Shown: positions 9,578 to 19,467 of the stretch, in pieces
Numbering within the stretch: the stretch's first letter is position 1
How the letters are laid out: each line of letters starts with the position of its first letter
Source of the DNA: Pachysolen tannophilus NRRL Y-2460
Lineage: Eukaryota > Ascomycota > Pichiomycetes > Alaninales > Pachysolenaceae
Assembly: GCA_001661245.1 (NCBI GenBank)
Contig: KV454012.1
Location: 826,848 to 890,847 of the forward strand
Direction of reading: 5' to 3'
DNA length: 64,000 nt
The notes under the pieces: model-generated
Databases searched by the model: none
Told to the model about the DNA's origin: nothing
Seen by the model: the letters and a program-made list of their open reading frames with translations, nothing else
Position numbers and translations under genes: made by a program

Positions 9578-12067
9578 ATGAGTTATAATTTTGACGAGAA
9601 ATCTTACCGTCCTCAGCCACTAGGCAGATTTTCATCACCGCTGGCTTCATTGTGGAGAGCAAAACCATCATCAGCAACATTACCTTTATATAAGGATAAG
9701 CCACTGGATTCAAGTACTTCACTTTCAATTAGTAGCGCTGCCTCGGCTGTTACTTCTGTATTAACTTCATCAAATCCTTCAATAAGCACATCAAGAAATA
9801 AAAATTCATCAGATTATATTACAACAATAAATAGGAAATATAAAAGAAGAAAAATGTTATTTAAAGCTTCTTTTATCTTACTTACGGTATATTTCATATA
9901 TCAAATTTTTTTCTCTTCAAATGATGGTATTACTACAAGTGGTGGTGGGTATGGTACTACAAGTAAGAAAACTTGGCTTGCACGTAGAAATGAAGTTAAA
10001 AAAGTTTTCCTTGAAAGTTGGCATGATTATGAACTGTACGGTTGGGGATATGATATATATCATCCAATAAGACAGTATGGTGAAAATATGGGTCCAAAAC
10101 CATTGGGTTGGATAATTGTTGATTCCTTAGATACTTTAATGATTATGGATTGTCCTGAAGAACTTAATAGAGCCAAAAATTGGGTAGTAAATGAATTGGA
10201 TTATGATTTTAATTATGAAGTAAATGTTTTTGAAACAACAATCAGAATGTTAGGAGGACTTCTTGCTGCTTATCATTTAAGTGATGATGATGCATATTTG
10301 GATAAAGCAGTTGATTTGGGAAATAGATTATTAAGAGGTTTTGACTCACCTTCAGGAATTCCTTATTCCTCAGTAAATTTGGCAACTGGGAAAGGCATTA
10401 AAAATCATGCGGATGGTGGTGCTTCATCAACAGCAGAAGTTTCAACTTTACAATTGGAATTTAAATATTTGGCCAAATTAACTGGTGAAAAATTATATTG
10501 GCAAAAAGCAGAACAAATTATGCAAAAATTGGACGAAAATCATCCAGTAGACGGATTAGTACCAATTTTTGTCAATCCAACAACTGGTAAATATCAAGGT
10601 ACAATGATAAGATTAGGATCAAGAGGTGATTCTTATTATGAATATTTACTTAAACAATATTTGCAAACTAATGAACCAATATATAAAGAAATGTATCAAG
10701 AATCTGTTCAAGGAATTAAAAAACATCTTGTTGGGAAATCAAAACCAAATGGTCTTACTTTTATAGGAGAATTACATGAAGGAGTGAAACCAAATTCTCC
10801 ATTGGATCCAAAGATGGACCATTTAGTTTGTTTCTTGGGAGGTTTATTAGCAATGGGGGCTACTGATGGTGAGGAACTCTCTGTAGCAAAGAAAATTCAT
10901 GTTCCAGGTTGGTCATCTTTACAAGAATCAGATCTCATCTTGGGTAAAGAATTGACTGAAACTTGTTATAGAATGTACCATGAAGTTGAACCAAGTGGTC
11001 TTTCACCAGAAATTGTGGTGTTTAATACTAATGCAGGTGCCAAGAAAGATTTTTATATTAAACCTTTGGACAAACACAATTTGCAAAGACCTGAAACTGT
11101 AGAGAGCCTTTACTACTTATATAAGATCACCAAGGATCCAATGTACAGAGAGTGGGGTTACGAGATATTCCGTAACTTTGTTAAACATACAAAAGTTACT
11201 CAAGGTGGTAAGGAAGACAATCCTCGTTATGCTTCTTTGCGTGATATTACTTTGCACCCAACTGTGAAAAAGGATAATATGGAAAGTTTTTGGCTTGCTG
11301 AGACTTTGAAATATTTATATTTACTTTTTGACGATGATGAAAACCCAAAATACTCTGATTTGTCCAAGATAGTTATAAACACTGAAGCACATATATTTCC
11401 GAGATTTGAAATGGATCCATTGTTTAAAACTGGTTGGACTAGGGGCAGTAAATCTTCTGCAGCTGCAGATGTCGTTGGTGCCGGTAAGGCTCAAGCTGGC
11501 GTGGGGGCTGATTCTCCTCCTCTTGCCGGAGGTGCAGGTGGTGCAGACATTCTCAACCAAAAGAAAGAAGACGTAATTCAAAAAATCATAGGTGAAGAAA
11601 AATCCATTCCGAACAAAAAAATTACTGCAGACAAGACATTCAATGAAGATGAAAGTGTTGTGGATAAGAAAATTGTCAAAAATATCCATAATGGCGCGGC
11701 AGTAAAAGAAGAAAAGGAAAGAGTATTGGAGAAAAATGATATCGATGGCCTGGCCCTGAAAGTAGATCCTCAAGTAATTAAAAATCTCAATATGGCAGAT
11801 AGGAAACTCAGTTCTCCTGTTGATAAAAAACTTGGTGACGAATCCAATTTGGTAGGATCAAATAGTATACCGGACACTGATAATGTTCTTAAGGTAAAAG
11901 ATGAAGTCGTTGCCAAAATCCCAGGTGATGATAAAGCTGTTCCTAAAATTTTCCCAAAAATAATACCAGAAGGTAGTAATGTTAATGCTAAAAGACAAGA
12001 CGTTGCTAAAATAAATAATGGAGGTGCTAAGGATTCGATCAACTATAATGACAAATTAGTTGTTTAA
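9578..12067 (+). CDS. MNS1: ER alpha-1,2-mannosidase (GH47) with long C-terminal extension
   Basis: Trims one mannose from Man9GlcNAc2 on N-glycoproteins in the ER. Type II topology: a cytosolic Ser-rich N-terminus of about 92 residues ending in the basic KYKRRK, then a membrane anchor at about 93-112, then the GH47 domain. Catalytic-domain landmarks are VDSLDTLMIM (181-190), ETTIRMLGGLLAAYH (about 219-233), RGDSYYEYLLKQYL, MDHLVCFLGG, PETVESLYYLY, SFWLAETLKYLYLLF and the terminal NTEAHIFPRF. Family members usually stop shortly after that motif (S. cerevisiae Mns1 is about 549 residues). This one continues about 220 residues with a Gly/Ala patch and then a Lys/Asp/Val-rich, probably disordered tail. 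The reading frame is uninterrupted. GH47 is certain; MNS1 rather than an MNL/Htm1-type paralogue is favoured by the catalytic-domain motifs. Confidence 0.9.
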   Translation: MSYNFDEKSYRPQPLGRFSSPLASLWRAKPSSATLPLYKDKPLDSSTSLSISSAASAVTSVLTSSNPSISTSRNKNSSDYITTINRKYKRRKMLFKASFILLTVYFIYQIFFSSNDGITTSGGGYGTTSKKTWLARRNEVKKVFLESWHDYELYGWGYDIYHPIRQYGENMGPKPLGWIIVDSLDTLMIMDCPEELNRAKNWVVNELDYDFNYEVNVFETTIRMLGGLLAAYHLSDDDAYLDKAVDLGNRLLRGFDSPSGIPYSSVNLATGKGIKNHADGGASSTAEVSTLQLEFKYLAKLTGEKLYWQKAEQIMQKLDENHPVDGLVPIFVNPTTGKYQGTMIRLGSRGDSYYEYLLKQYLQTNEPIYKEMYQESVQGIKKHLVGKSKPNGLTFIGELHEGVKPNSPLDPKMDHLVCFLGGLLAMGATDGEELSVAKKIHVPGWSSLQESDLILGKELTETCYRMYHEVEPSGLSPEIVVFNTNAGAKKDFYIKPLDKHNLQRPETVESLYYLYKITKDPMYREWGYEIFRNFVKHTKVTQGGKEDNPRYASLRDITLHPTVKKDNMESFWLAETLKYLYLLFDDDENPKYSDLSKIVINTEAHIFPRFEMDPLFKTGWTRGSKSSAAADVVGAGKAQAGVGADSPPLAGGAGGADILNQKKEDVIQKIIGEEKSIPNKKITADKTFNEDESVVDKKIVKNIHNGAAVKEEKERVLEKNDIDGLALKVDPQVIKNLNMADRKLSSPVDKKLGDESNLVGSNSIPDTDNVLKVKDEVVAKIPGDDKAVPKIFPKIIPEGSNVNAKRQDVAKINNGGAKDSINYNDKLVV

Positions 12068-12192
12068 ATAAAAGGTTTATAAAAGAAGTCTATATATTAT
12101 TTATATATATATATATATATATCAAATTAATAATTCCTGCTCCAACTATGATGCTAGTAGTCCTAACAATTTTTATATAATACTGATCAGAT

Positions 12193-13905
12193 TTAAACTG
12201 AACTTATTTCGACTTTGCTTATTATTTTTTCCAAATCTTGGTTTGAATTTTCTGATCCTTCTTCTAATACTTCAGTTTCATATTCTTCATCTTCCATAGA
12301 CGGTTCCATATTGAGTTTTTCACATTCTTCTAATGTGAAAGCATTGAACATATCTGTCTTATCCAAAGCACCGGCATTTTTAACAGGAAAGATTAAGCAC
12401 ACGATATAGTAAAGCAGCAGGGGACATATAAAAGAGAAAACTGTACTATTATAATAAAAATCAATGATGTTTGTCTTAATCTCTATATCGGGGTTCACCA
12501 CTGCAATCAAACCTGGGATACCAGGAGCAACACCCGCCAAGAAACAACATATAGCTCTCCAATTGAAACCTTTGGTAAAATAAAAACTTCCATCTTTATC
12601 TGTGGTGTATAGTTCAGATATTGGAATTCTAGCTTTTCTAACAAGATGGAAATCAGTAACAATAATACCAATGATTGGTGTCATGATAACACCAAAAGAA
12701 GACATAACATTGATAAAGACACTCGAACTATTATAAAAATTCCATGGTTGAACACACCATGACAACGTTGCTGTTATTATACTACCACGGACAATATTTA
12801 TATATCTTGGTAATACACCTGCAAGATCCATTCCACCTGCAAATCCATTAGCTAGTACATTAAAACATAATTGAGATGAGGCAAAAGCGAGTCCACAAAA
12901 AAAGGCTGCTGCTCTTGGTCCTGCACTGTAATTGTCTGTCATCCAGCGAAGACAAATATCTGTTGGTAACCAATATTCATCACCATATAATTGTGATGTA
13001 GTTGAAGCAGATACCAACCCCATAAATGGTACAAATGTCCCCATAGTCATAACACTAACAATAATACCGAAATACATTTTCTTTTTTGACGATGCAAATC
13101 TAGAGAAATCTGATTGATTTGTAACATCTGGACTCAAAGCACTAGTCCAGATAGTTATAGAGTATAACCACATCCAACCTGTGTTCCATGAGGATAACTC
13201 TACTTTTTCTTGCCAAATAGGTCCTGGACCACCATTTCGATGTAGGCAATTCCCAAAAATGGCCATCATGGCAATCAATGCAATGATACAAGACCCATTT
13301 ACCCAAGAATTCATTTTCTCTGGTTTCATGAAAAAGAAGAAATATTGAATTATTTGGAAAACTAAGAAGCCAACGAAATCTCTTGTAGTCATTGCAAGTG
13401 AATCTGGAAATGTATTTTTCATATTCATAAAATTCTCAGACCAAGATGATAATATAACCACTATTGCAACTCCACCAAGCCAACTCTGTGATCCATAGAA
13501 CACAATAGATAAGACAATTCTGGTAACTATCCCAATTCCAGAACCATATATTCCAAATACCATTCTCTGGCACACGGTAAAACCAATGTGGAATTTTGAT
13601 CCTGGTGTTGAGTTCAAACAAGTATAAATACAAAAAATTACATTACCTATTATCAAAGAACCCATAGTTTGCTGAATATTTAAACCTAACGATAACATAG
13701 CAGAACCTGTTGACCAAGTCCAAATAGTAATCGATGGAACTGCCCAATACCCAAAAAATGACCAAAACCCCCATATTCTTCTATGTGGTGGCATAGGTTC
13801 CAAATCTGGATTTCTCAAGATACTCAAAGGTTTCCCATCATGAGGAACTTCAAAAATCTTAAGTCTTTCTTGAAGTCTTGTTAATCTTGTCTCAACAGCG
13901 GACAT
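12193..13905 (-). CDS. NCS1-family plasma-membrane transporter, Thi7/Nrt1-like
   Basis: Twelve-helix nucleobase-cation-symport-1 family permease. The sequence follows the Thi7 (thiamine), Thi72 and Nrt1 (nicotinamide riboside) subgroup closely: an N-terminal LKIFEVP and NPDLEPMPP, then RIWGFWSFFGYWAV, GFTVCQRMVFGIYGSG, TNQSDFSRFAS, YGDEYWLPTDI, NYSAGPRAAAFFCGL, GMDLAGVLPRYI and PWNFYNSSSVF. The 570-residue length is typical, with an acidic cytosolic C-terminus. It is convergent with MNS1, the two stops being 125 bp apart. The substrate (thiamine or a vitamin-like base or nucleoside) cannot be read from sequence. Two adjacent CTG codons fall inside the last helix where Thi7 has Phe-Phe. Confidence 0.85.
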   Translation of the reverse strand: MSAVETRLTRLQERLKIFEVPHDGKPLSILRNPDLEPMPPHRRIWGFWSFFGYWAVPSITIWTWSTGSAMLSLGLNIQQTMGSLIIGNVIFCIYTCLNSTPGSKFHIGFTVCQRMVFGIYGSGIGIVTRIVLSIVFYGSQSWLGGVAIVVILSSWSENFMNMKNTFPDSLAMTTRDFVGFLVFQIIQYFFFFMKPEKMNSWVNGSCIIALIAMMAIFGNCLHRNGGPGPIWQEKVELSSWNTGWMWLYSITIWTSALSPDVTNQSDFSRFASSKKKMYFGIIVSVMTMGTFVPFMGLVSASTTSQLYGDEYWLPTDICLRWMTDNYSAGPRAAAFFCGLAFASSQLCFNVLANGFAGGMDLAGVLPRYINIVRGSIITATLSWCVQPWNFYNSSSVFINVMSSFGVIMTPIIGIIVTDFHLVRKARIPISELYTTDKDGSFYFTKGFNWRAICCFLAGVAPGIPGLIAVVNPDIEIKTNIIDFYYNSTVFSFICPLLLYYIVCLIFPVKNAGALDKTDMFNAFTLEECEKLNMEPSMEDEEYETEVLEEGSENSNQDLEKIISKVEISSV

Positions 13906-14591
13906 ATATATGTATAAAAGGGGTATTAAAGAAATTTCACAGTATTACAATAATACCTGCATATATATCTATATATATTTATATAGATATTTTATTTGTA
14001 TGTACATATGTATATATATATATATATAGATGATATATAGATGAACAAATTTAATCTTTGATGATCGCTAATTGAATTTTGCTGTTCTGGTTTGCATCTA
14101 CTTATCATTTAAATTTGATGAAAAACCCCCCAAAAGTAATCTCCCAAAAATCCCGATAATACTTTCAATAATACCGTTTCAATTGTTTATCAAAGTCAAG
14201 ATTTTTTTTTTTTTTATCGACGAATCTTTTCGTTTCCTTCATTTTTTTACCTTTTTCAGGATGATGAGACAAGTTTAAGTTTATTTTTGGCGCCGAGACA
14301 TATTTGTTCTCTTATCGGGAATATGATCAAAGAAGTAACGGGCAGGCTTGCTGCATTGTACCTCCTGAAGCGGTCAAAGGTTAAGCCGCAAATGCAATTC
14401 CTTGAAATTTTATCATCATTTGATGTAGGAACAAAAATTAACTAAGATTTATATGATAAGATGATGAATGGTACTTCAAATTAAAACTATATATAGTCTA
14501 AAATAAAAATTTTCTTTTTTCTTTTTTAACAGGTTAAGTACGGAATAATAAATGATTATACAAATGGATAAAATAGTTATATGATATTTGA
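13906..14591. other. Intergenic: transporter promoter and STR2 3' end
   Basis: Begins with TA-rich microsatellite (about 13960-14040). A GC-richer island at about 14285-14400 (TGGCGCCGAGAC..., AAGCGGTCAAAGG...) stands out from its surroundings but has no coding frame and no tRNA-like A/B boxes. It could be an upstream regulatory block of the transporter. Confidence 0.5.
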
Positions 14592-16451
14592 TTATTCTTC
14601 CAAAGCATCATGTTGCTCTTTAACAACTTTTAAAGCTTTTTGGAAAGTATCTATTAATTCTGATCTATCTTCCAATCCAATACTTATTCTGATTAAATTT
14701 CTATCGATCCCCCATTTTTCAACTTCATCCAATTCTTGGAAATAAGCCAAGATTACATAAGGTGAGCATAATGTAAAATTTGTTCCTAAAGAAGGGCCTT
14801 TTGAAAGTTTGACCTCATTGAAAAAACACCTAGCATCGTTTTCGTTTGCAAATACTATGGATATCAAACCTCCATATCCTCCCTTTGGAGTCTTTAACAG
14901 GTCATAATGTTTTCTTGTTGGAGATAAAAATGGATAATAAATATTTTTAATAAGTGGTGTTTCTTGAAATAATTTAACAGCAGCCATTGCATTCTCATTG
15001 ATTCTTGATGAACGTGATTCAAAATCTCTAGAATTTCTTTCTAAATAAATTGCATCTTCTGCCCAAAAACTTTCTGGTTCATAAAGTTCCTCATCCAATG
15101 TTTGTTTCAAGATTTGATAATGTTCAGAACTAGGATTTAATACTAAGGAACCAGCCATGACATTAGAATCTCCGCTAAATACTTTTGTCAATGATGATAC
15201 CAATATATCACAGTATGGCAAAACATGAATATTTAAGAAATTTCCAACTGTTTCATCTACAACCACAGTAAAGTTATAAAATCTCGATAATTCCCAAATC
15301 TTTATCAAATCTGGAGTTTTCAATAAAGGATTTGAAGGACATTCACAAACTAAAGTCAATATTTGTAATTCACCAGTCTCAAGTTTTCTTTCTAATTCTA
15401 ATAATGAATCATCATCACCAAAACCATAGAAATGTACACCTTGCCCCCATTTTTTCAAAATATTTAATGTATCAACATATGGGAACCCAAAACATACAGA
15501 TTTTTGTTTTGCTGCTCTTTCAGGGAAACTTAACAAAATCAGTTGGTGAGCATTAAAAATTGAAGCCATTCCTGATGGGAATAAATAAACATCATCTTTT
15601 GATAACTTATTTTTTTGATTATCATCGGCTTCATTAATTTTTGTACTAATTCTTTTTTGTAAAATAATTCTTGCTTCCTTATTGAATCTTAAATCCAAGT
15701 TTCTACCAAACCTTTCTTCTATAAAAGTTGAGTATTCTTTTTCCTGAGTAGGATTTGTTGTTGTTGTTTCTAAAATAGATCCAGCTGTTCCAGTTGAAGC
15801 AGACGCTTCCACGGGTGCAACGGTAGCTGTTACTGCAGTTGCTGTGGAAGAAGATGATCTCAAAGAAGATGACCTCCTCGAAGTTTTATTTTTCAGCTTT
15901 TGTTTCTGTTGTAAATCTTTTGAATTATGTTCTGATAATTCCAACAATTTTGGTTTTAATTCTGACAATATATATTCACCCATTCTTGAAGAAATACCTT
16001 GACCAGCATGTTGCCAATATTGCTTTGCTAAAGGATACTCACTTGAAGGGAAATATACAACACTAAAGTTTGTTTCTATTCTAATACTTTCATCTTCTCC
16101 CTGTGTTGGAGAAGGAGTTGAAAGTTGTAAAATTCTAACATTACAATTTGATAATAATGTCTTTTCCTTAATAAATTTTCTACAACTTTTAGCAATCTTA
16201 TAAGTTGGGAAAATCATACATCTTTCACCATCTTTACCATATGACAATTCTAAAAGATTTGACAACTCTTGAATCCAAGAATGTATGAAAAATCTTGGAT
16301 ATCCAGAATTCATCTTATTAACAACCCATTCTTGACCTTCTTCATAACCAACATTAGCTTCCCATGTAGGTAAAGTCACCGAAACAGCATGCAGAGTATA
16401 ATTCGGAATAGGCGCCCCAACCTCTTGAGAAATTATATCCTTGCTTTTCAT
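14592..16451 (-). CDS. STR2: Cystathionine gamma-synthase, Str2-like
   Basis: PLP enzyme of transsulfuration that makes cystathionine from cysteine and an activated homoserine. Seen: the Str2-type N-terminus (GAPIPNYTLHAVSVTLPTW then GYPRFFIH), which bacterial MetB lacks; an ERFGRNLDLRF segment; VVDETVGNFLN; and the PLP lysine in SSLTKVFSGD (about residue 423). Cys/Met-metabolism fold to the end. 619 residues, close to the roughly 640 of S. cerevisiae Str2. A Ser/Thr/Ala low-complexity insertion at about residues 190-240 separates the N-terminal extension from the PLP domain. MET17, a neighbouring step in sulfur metabolism, is 16 kb away. YML082W-type paralogues of unclear role share this architecture, so the exact reaction is inferred. 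Confidence 0.88.
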   Translation of the reverse strand: MKSKDIISQEVGAPIPNYTLHAVSVTLPTWEANVGYEEGQEWVVNKMNSGYPRFFIHSWIQELSNLLELSYGKDGERCMIFPTYKIAKSCRKFIKEKTLLSNCNVRILQLSTPSPTQGEDESIRIETNFSVVYFPSSEYPLAKQYWQHAGQGISSRMGEYILSELKPKLLELSEHNSKDLQQKQKLKNKTSRRSSSLRSSSSTATAVTATVAPVEASASTGTAGSILETTTTNPTQEKEYSTFIEERFGRNLDLRFNKEARIILQKRISTKINEADDNQKNKLSKDDVYLFPSGMASIFNAHQLILLSFPERAAKQKSVCFGFPYVDTLNILKKWGQGVHFYGFGDDDSLLELERKLETGELQILTLVCECPSNPLLKTPDLIKIWELSRFYNFTVVVDETVGNFLNIHVLPYCDILVSSLTKVFSGDSNVMAGSLVLNPSSEHYQILKQTLDEELYEPESFWAEDAIYLERNSRDFESRSSRINENAMAAVKLFQETPLIKNIYYPFLSPTRKHYDLLKTPKGGYGGLISIVFANENDARCFFNEVKLSKGPSLGTNFTLCSPYVILAYFQELDEVEKWGIDRNLIRISIGLEDRSELIDTFQKALKVVKEQHDALEE

Positions 16452-16620
16452 CTCTTCAATATCAACAATATCAACAATATCAACAAGATCTATTGAAACA
16501 ATTATACTGATTGATTTTAAATGATTATGACTAACTTTTGTTGTAACCTCCTATCATTGCCATTTTTTTCTATGTGAAAAATTTTGATACTACAAAACAA
16601 AAAAAGCCAAAAGAAAAAGC

Positions 16621-16670
16621 GGAGAAGTTTTTCAGGAGAAGTTTTTTTTAAGGAAAAAACAAACTTCTCC
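16621..16670. repeat. GGAGAAGTTT direct and inverted repeats
   Basis: GGAGAAGTTT occurs at 16621-16630 and 16635-16644 in direct orientation and as AAACTTCTCC at 16661-16670. A 10-bp stem can therefore form with either copy. It could be a terminator or a paired operator upstream of STR2. Confidence 0.7.
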
Positions 16671-16707
16671 GTTTTCCGCCAGTAGGAGAAAAAGTGACCT
16701 TTGATTG

Positions 16708-16741
16708 GTAGGTAAAGTAGGTAAAGTAGGTAAAGTAGGTA
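16708..16741 (+). repeat. Tandem 9-bp repeat GTAGGTAAA
   Basis: Three perfect copies of GTAGGTAAA and the start of a fourth, about 260-290 bp upstream of the STR2 ATG. Confidence 0.8.
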
Positions 16742-17132
16742 GTAAACAATAGATTAAGAGTTTTGTTTAATTCATCATTTACAAAAGAATATTACATCAA
16801 CCTAAGGTCAATGGGGTTTGACCTTTATCCCCTTTCTTTAAAGTATAGTAAGTATAGTTTTTGAAATTGGTTAAAGTGAAAGAGAAAAAAAAAATTAAAA
16901 AAAAAATAAAAAAAGAAAGAAAAGAAATAAAAGTAAAAAAATACTTTTTAATCATTTCTTTTGTTTCTGTGCATATATAATAACAATCAATTCCATCAAA
17001 AACAAATCTTTCTAGCTTTATTTCTAACATCAAATTCTTTCCAACTTGCCAATTTGTAGTTCATAACTTGGTCATCGCATTCTCTTCATCCCACCAATTG
17101 TTCTCTATTAATATTATATATTCATCTTATCT

Positions 17133-17413
17133 TTATTTTTCCGAAGGTAAAATCTCAATGACCTTTTCACCCTTGTTGAATCTTGGATGTCTTGGATCAT
17201 TGATGAAAGCATCTGAGTTCATTTGAGCCTTGGCAGCACCACCAATTAAGTAGTAAGTAATACCCGCTAAACAAGTCAAAATTTAGTTAGTACACATCCA
17301 TTTCCAAAAATAAAAAATAAAAAAAAAAATACATCAATTATTTACGTACCACCAACAAAAAATGGCCAGTATGGTTTTAAAAGTGGAGTTGCAAATCTAG
17401 TATATGAAGCCAT
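17133..17413 (-). CDS. ATP18: Mitochondrial F1Fo-ATP synthase subunit i/j Atp18 (spliced)
   Basis: Small inner-membrane subunit of the Fo sector. It was too short and interrupted to stand out as one frame. Exon 1 is 17413-17350 (MASYTRFATPLLKPYWPFFVG). The intron is 17349-17267, with donor GTACGTAA, branch TACTAAC near 17290 and acceptor TTTAG. Exon 2 is 17266-17133 (AGITYYLIGG...INDPRHPRFNKGEK...). The product is 65 residues. The PYWPFFV(A/G)G membrane start and the FINDPR.PRF.KG C-terminus are the hallmarks of Atp18. The splice joins in frame. The gene lies between the STR2 promoter and the EFM3 3' end, on the same strand as both. Confidence 0.93.
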
Positions 17414-17714
17414 TGCAAATAAATTTTTAACTGATTGAAAATTTATAAATGAATATTATAATCTTTTTGTGACACTATATTATTACTACAATATATATTG
17501 CTGAAAGTTTTAAATCGAATTTTATTCGTTCACAAGAGAAATTTTGAAAAAGGACAAAAAAAATTAAATTAAAAAAAAAAAAAAAAACTACCCGGACATT
17601 GGTAATTTCGGCACTACCTTTTTCTTTTGTGTGGTGTAAGGTGTAGGTGGTGTACAATGGTGTAGGGTTTATATTGTTGGAGCAAGTGCTGTGATGGGTG
17701 TAGGGTGTGATATT
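17414..17714. other. Intergenic: ATP18 promoter with GT-rich telomere-like tract
   Basis: Poly-A at about 17572-17587, then at 17629-17708 a GT-rich block with repeated GGTGTA/GGTGTAGG words ending in GGGTGTAGGGTGT (17696-17708). The block resembles Rap1-binding or interstitial telomeric sequence. No gene is seen. Confidence 0.55.
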
Positions 17715-18671
17715 CTATATGGCTAAAGTTATGCTATATATGCGAATCTCTGGAGTGTTGTCGTTCAACCATACAAGACTATTATTGGTGGTGGTATTTG
17801 CTAGTCTTTTGTCAATTACGTTATAGTTGAATTCATTTTTGGATAACAATTTTTCAAACTCATTGATTGTGTTTTCATTTCTTATTGTTGATGCTATTAT
17901 AATCTCTTTAACATTTGTATTTTGGAAACCTTGCTTGAAACATGAAATCAAATCTGGAAGTTCGGTCTGATCATAGGTTATATCTGCTCCGACAATAATA
18001 TCTATATCTGTTGTTGGGAAAGAGTCTTTAGACCACCAAAGTTTACAACACCTTATCGCATTATTATGAAGACTATCTCTTGGAACCAGTATATCATTTA
18101 AAGACAAGTTAGATGTATGGAGCGTTTCAATCAATGACAAGTTACCATCTGTCATAATTATATTTTTAACAATTTTTGTTGATGTTTCAATCAAATATTT
18201 ATAAATCGATAATCCAATTAATCCAGTACCAGTACCTAATTCTAGTAAACTTAAATTCTCAATTTTTTTAGACTTTAAGTAATCTCCATTAACTAAAAAA
18301 TCAGCTAAATATATTGAAGCCTCCCATGTTCTTAACCCTGTTGTTCCTAACCCACTAATCAATTTTGGAGTTTCTTTAATTTTTATACTCTTGGTAATTT
18401 TTTTACTTATTGAATATTCAACAATATCATAATCTGTAGGTGCCAACAGCTTCAGAGGTAATAATCTAACATAGGTATCATATACAAGTTCATCTATTTC
18501 CAAATTTCTCGTTTCTAACTCTGCAATTAATTTCTTAAGAAAACTTTTAACATAATAAGAGTTTAACGGTATAATATCTTCAATTATTGAGATTACACGT
18601 TGTTGCAGATTAATCGTATCATCACTACTTGTATCTAATAAGTCATCTGGTATGGCAATAGATGAAATTGG
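17715..18671 (-). pseudogene. EFM3: EFM3-like lysine methyltransferase, main part, cut from its start codon
   Basis: Family-16 SAM-dependent methyltransferase resembling Efm3, which methylates elongation factor 2. Seen: GLGTTGLRTWEAS, the SAM motif I LLELGTGTGLIGLS, a later IIVGADITYD, and a length near the 339 of S. cerevisiae Efm3. The frame runs open to a TAG but contains no ATG before the catalytic domain; the first usable codon is a GTG at 18674. The missing first codons (ATG GAT ATT CTA TCA AGT AGA TTA CGT CAG) are on the other strand at 19468-19497. At that point an 824-bp inversion has one of its breakpoints inside this gene. With them the protein would be about 328 residues. As it stands the gene has lost its own promoter and start. 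Confidence 0.85.
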
Positions 18672-18672
18672 C

Positions 18673-19330
18673 ACTCGGACTGGGTAAATGGGATGAAATA
18701 ATTTCTAAAATAGAGTGTGGTCCATCTCAAAGACATTTTTTTAAAAGGAAAGAAGGTCTTACATTGAAAAATTATACTTATGTAAAATTAAGACAATATC
18801 CAGATGGAGGAATTGCAAGATTTAGACTTTATGGAACTGTGATTCCAATTATACCTTTAAATATTAATAGTACTGTATTAGATTTAGCAAGTGCAAAAAA
18901 TGGAGGAATTGCTGTTGCATATTCTGATCAACATTTTGGAAGTGCTGATAATTTATTATTACCTGGTAGAGGTCATGATATGTCTGATGGTTGGGAAACA
19001 AAACGTTCAAGAACTCCAAATCATATAGATTGGGTCATTACTAAGTTGGGGAATAAAACTAAAATTCAAGAAATTGTTGTAGATACAGCTCATTTTCGTG
19101 GTAATTTCCCCCAATTTGTTAAAATATTAGGAATAAATAATGAAAAACAAGTTCCTGAATTACCAGATGATTTATGGGATATATTAGTTGATAAAAGTAA
19201 AACTTTTGCAGATAAAGAACATTCTTTCAAAGTTCCAAGCAGTGATAAATCTTATACTCATGTAAAGATGATAATCATTCCAGATGGTGGTGTTAAAAGA
19301 TTAAAAGTTTTTGGAACTATTTCTTTGTAA
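18673..19330 (+). pseudogene. DAL2: Allantoicase C-terminal half (DAL2), displaced by inversion
   Basis: Second of the two allantoicase repeats. Allantoicase hydrolyses allantoate to ureidoglycolate and urea. Seen: KIECGPSQRH, KLRQYPDGGIARFRLYG, YSDQHFGSADNLLLPGRGHDMSDGWE then TKRSR, DTAHFRGNFPQF and the terminal IIPDGGVKRLKVFG, all strongly conserved. A frame starts at ATG 18662, but its first three codons are antisense EFM3 sequence; genuine DAL2 coding begins at the junction. The partner N-terminal half lies 0.8 kb away on the opposite strand. No internal stop or frameshift is present, so the break looks recent. It now lacks a native promoter. Confidence 0.9.
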
Positions 19331-19467
19331 AAAGAGTATTATTTTTAAAGCATTGTATAAATTTTCACTGGTAAAGTAAAAGTAAAAGTAAAGTAAAAAA
19401 AAAAAAAAAAAAAGAAAAAAAATTTCTTAAACAACAACAATTAATAAAAGATTTATATAATATTTAA

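Larger units (their letters stand above)
16452..17132. other. Intergenic: STR2 promoter and ATP18 3' end
   Basis: Contains an (ATCAACA)n start next to STR2 (16458-16482), the GGAGAAGTTT repeat set at 16621-16670 and the GTAGGTAAA repeats at 16708-16741 (listed separately), then poly-A-rich DNA. No gene is supported. Confidence 0.6.

Noticed and set aside
11321-11773. 150-codon antisense frame in the mannosidase tail
   Set aside because: Shadow of the Lys/Asp-rich sense tail (giving Phe/Ile/Leu antisense); no motif.
18672-18674. GTG as a genuine start codon of EFM3
   Set aside because: Yeast nuclear genes rarely use GTG; the inversion analysis supplies the real ATG on the other strand at 19468.
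18662-19330. Plus-strand frame as an independent single-domain allantoicase-like gene
   Set aside because: It starts with antisense EFM3 codons, and its missing partner domain lies next door in frame-compatible form; a split gene explains it better.
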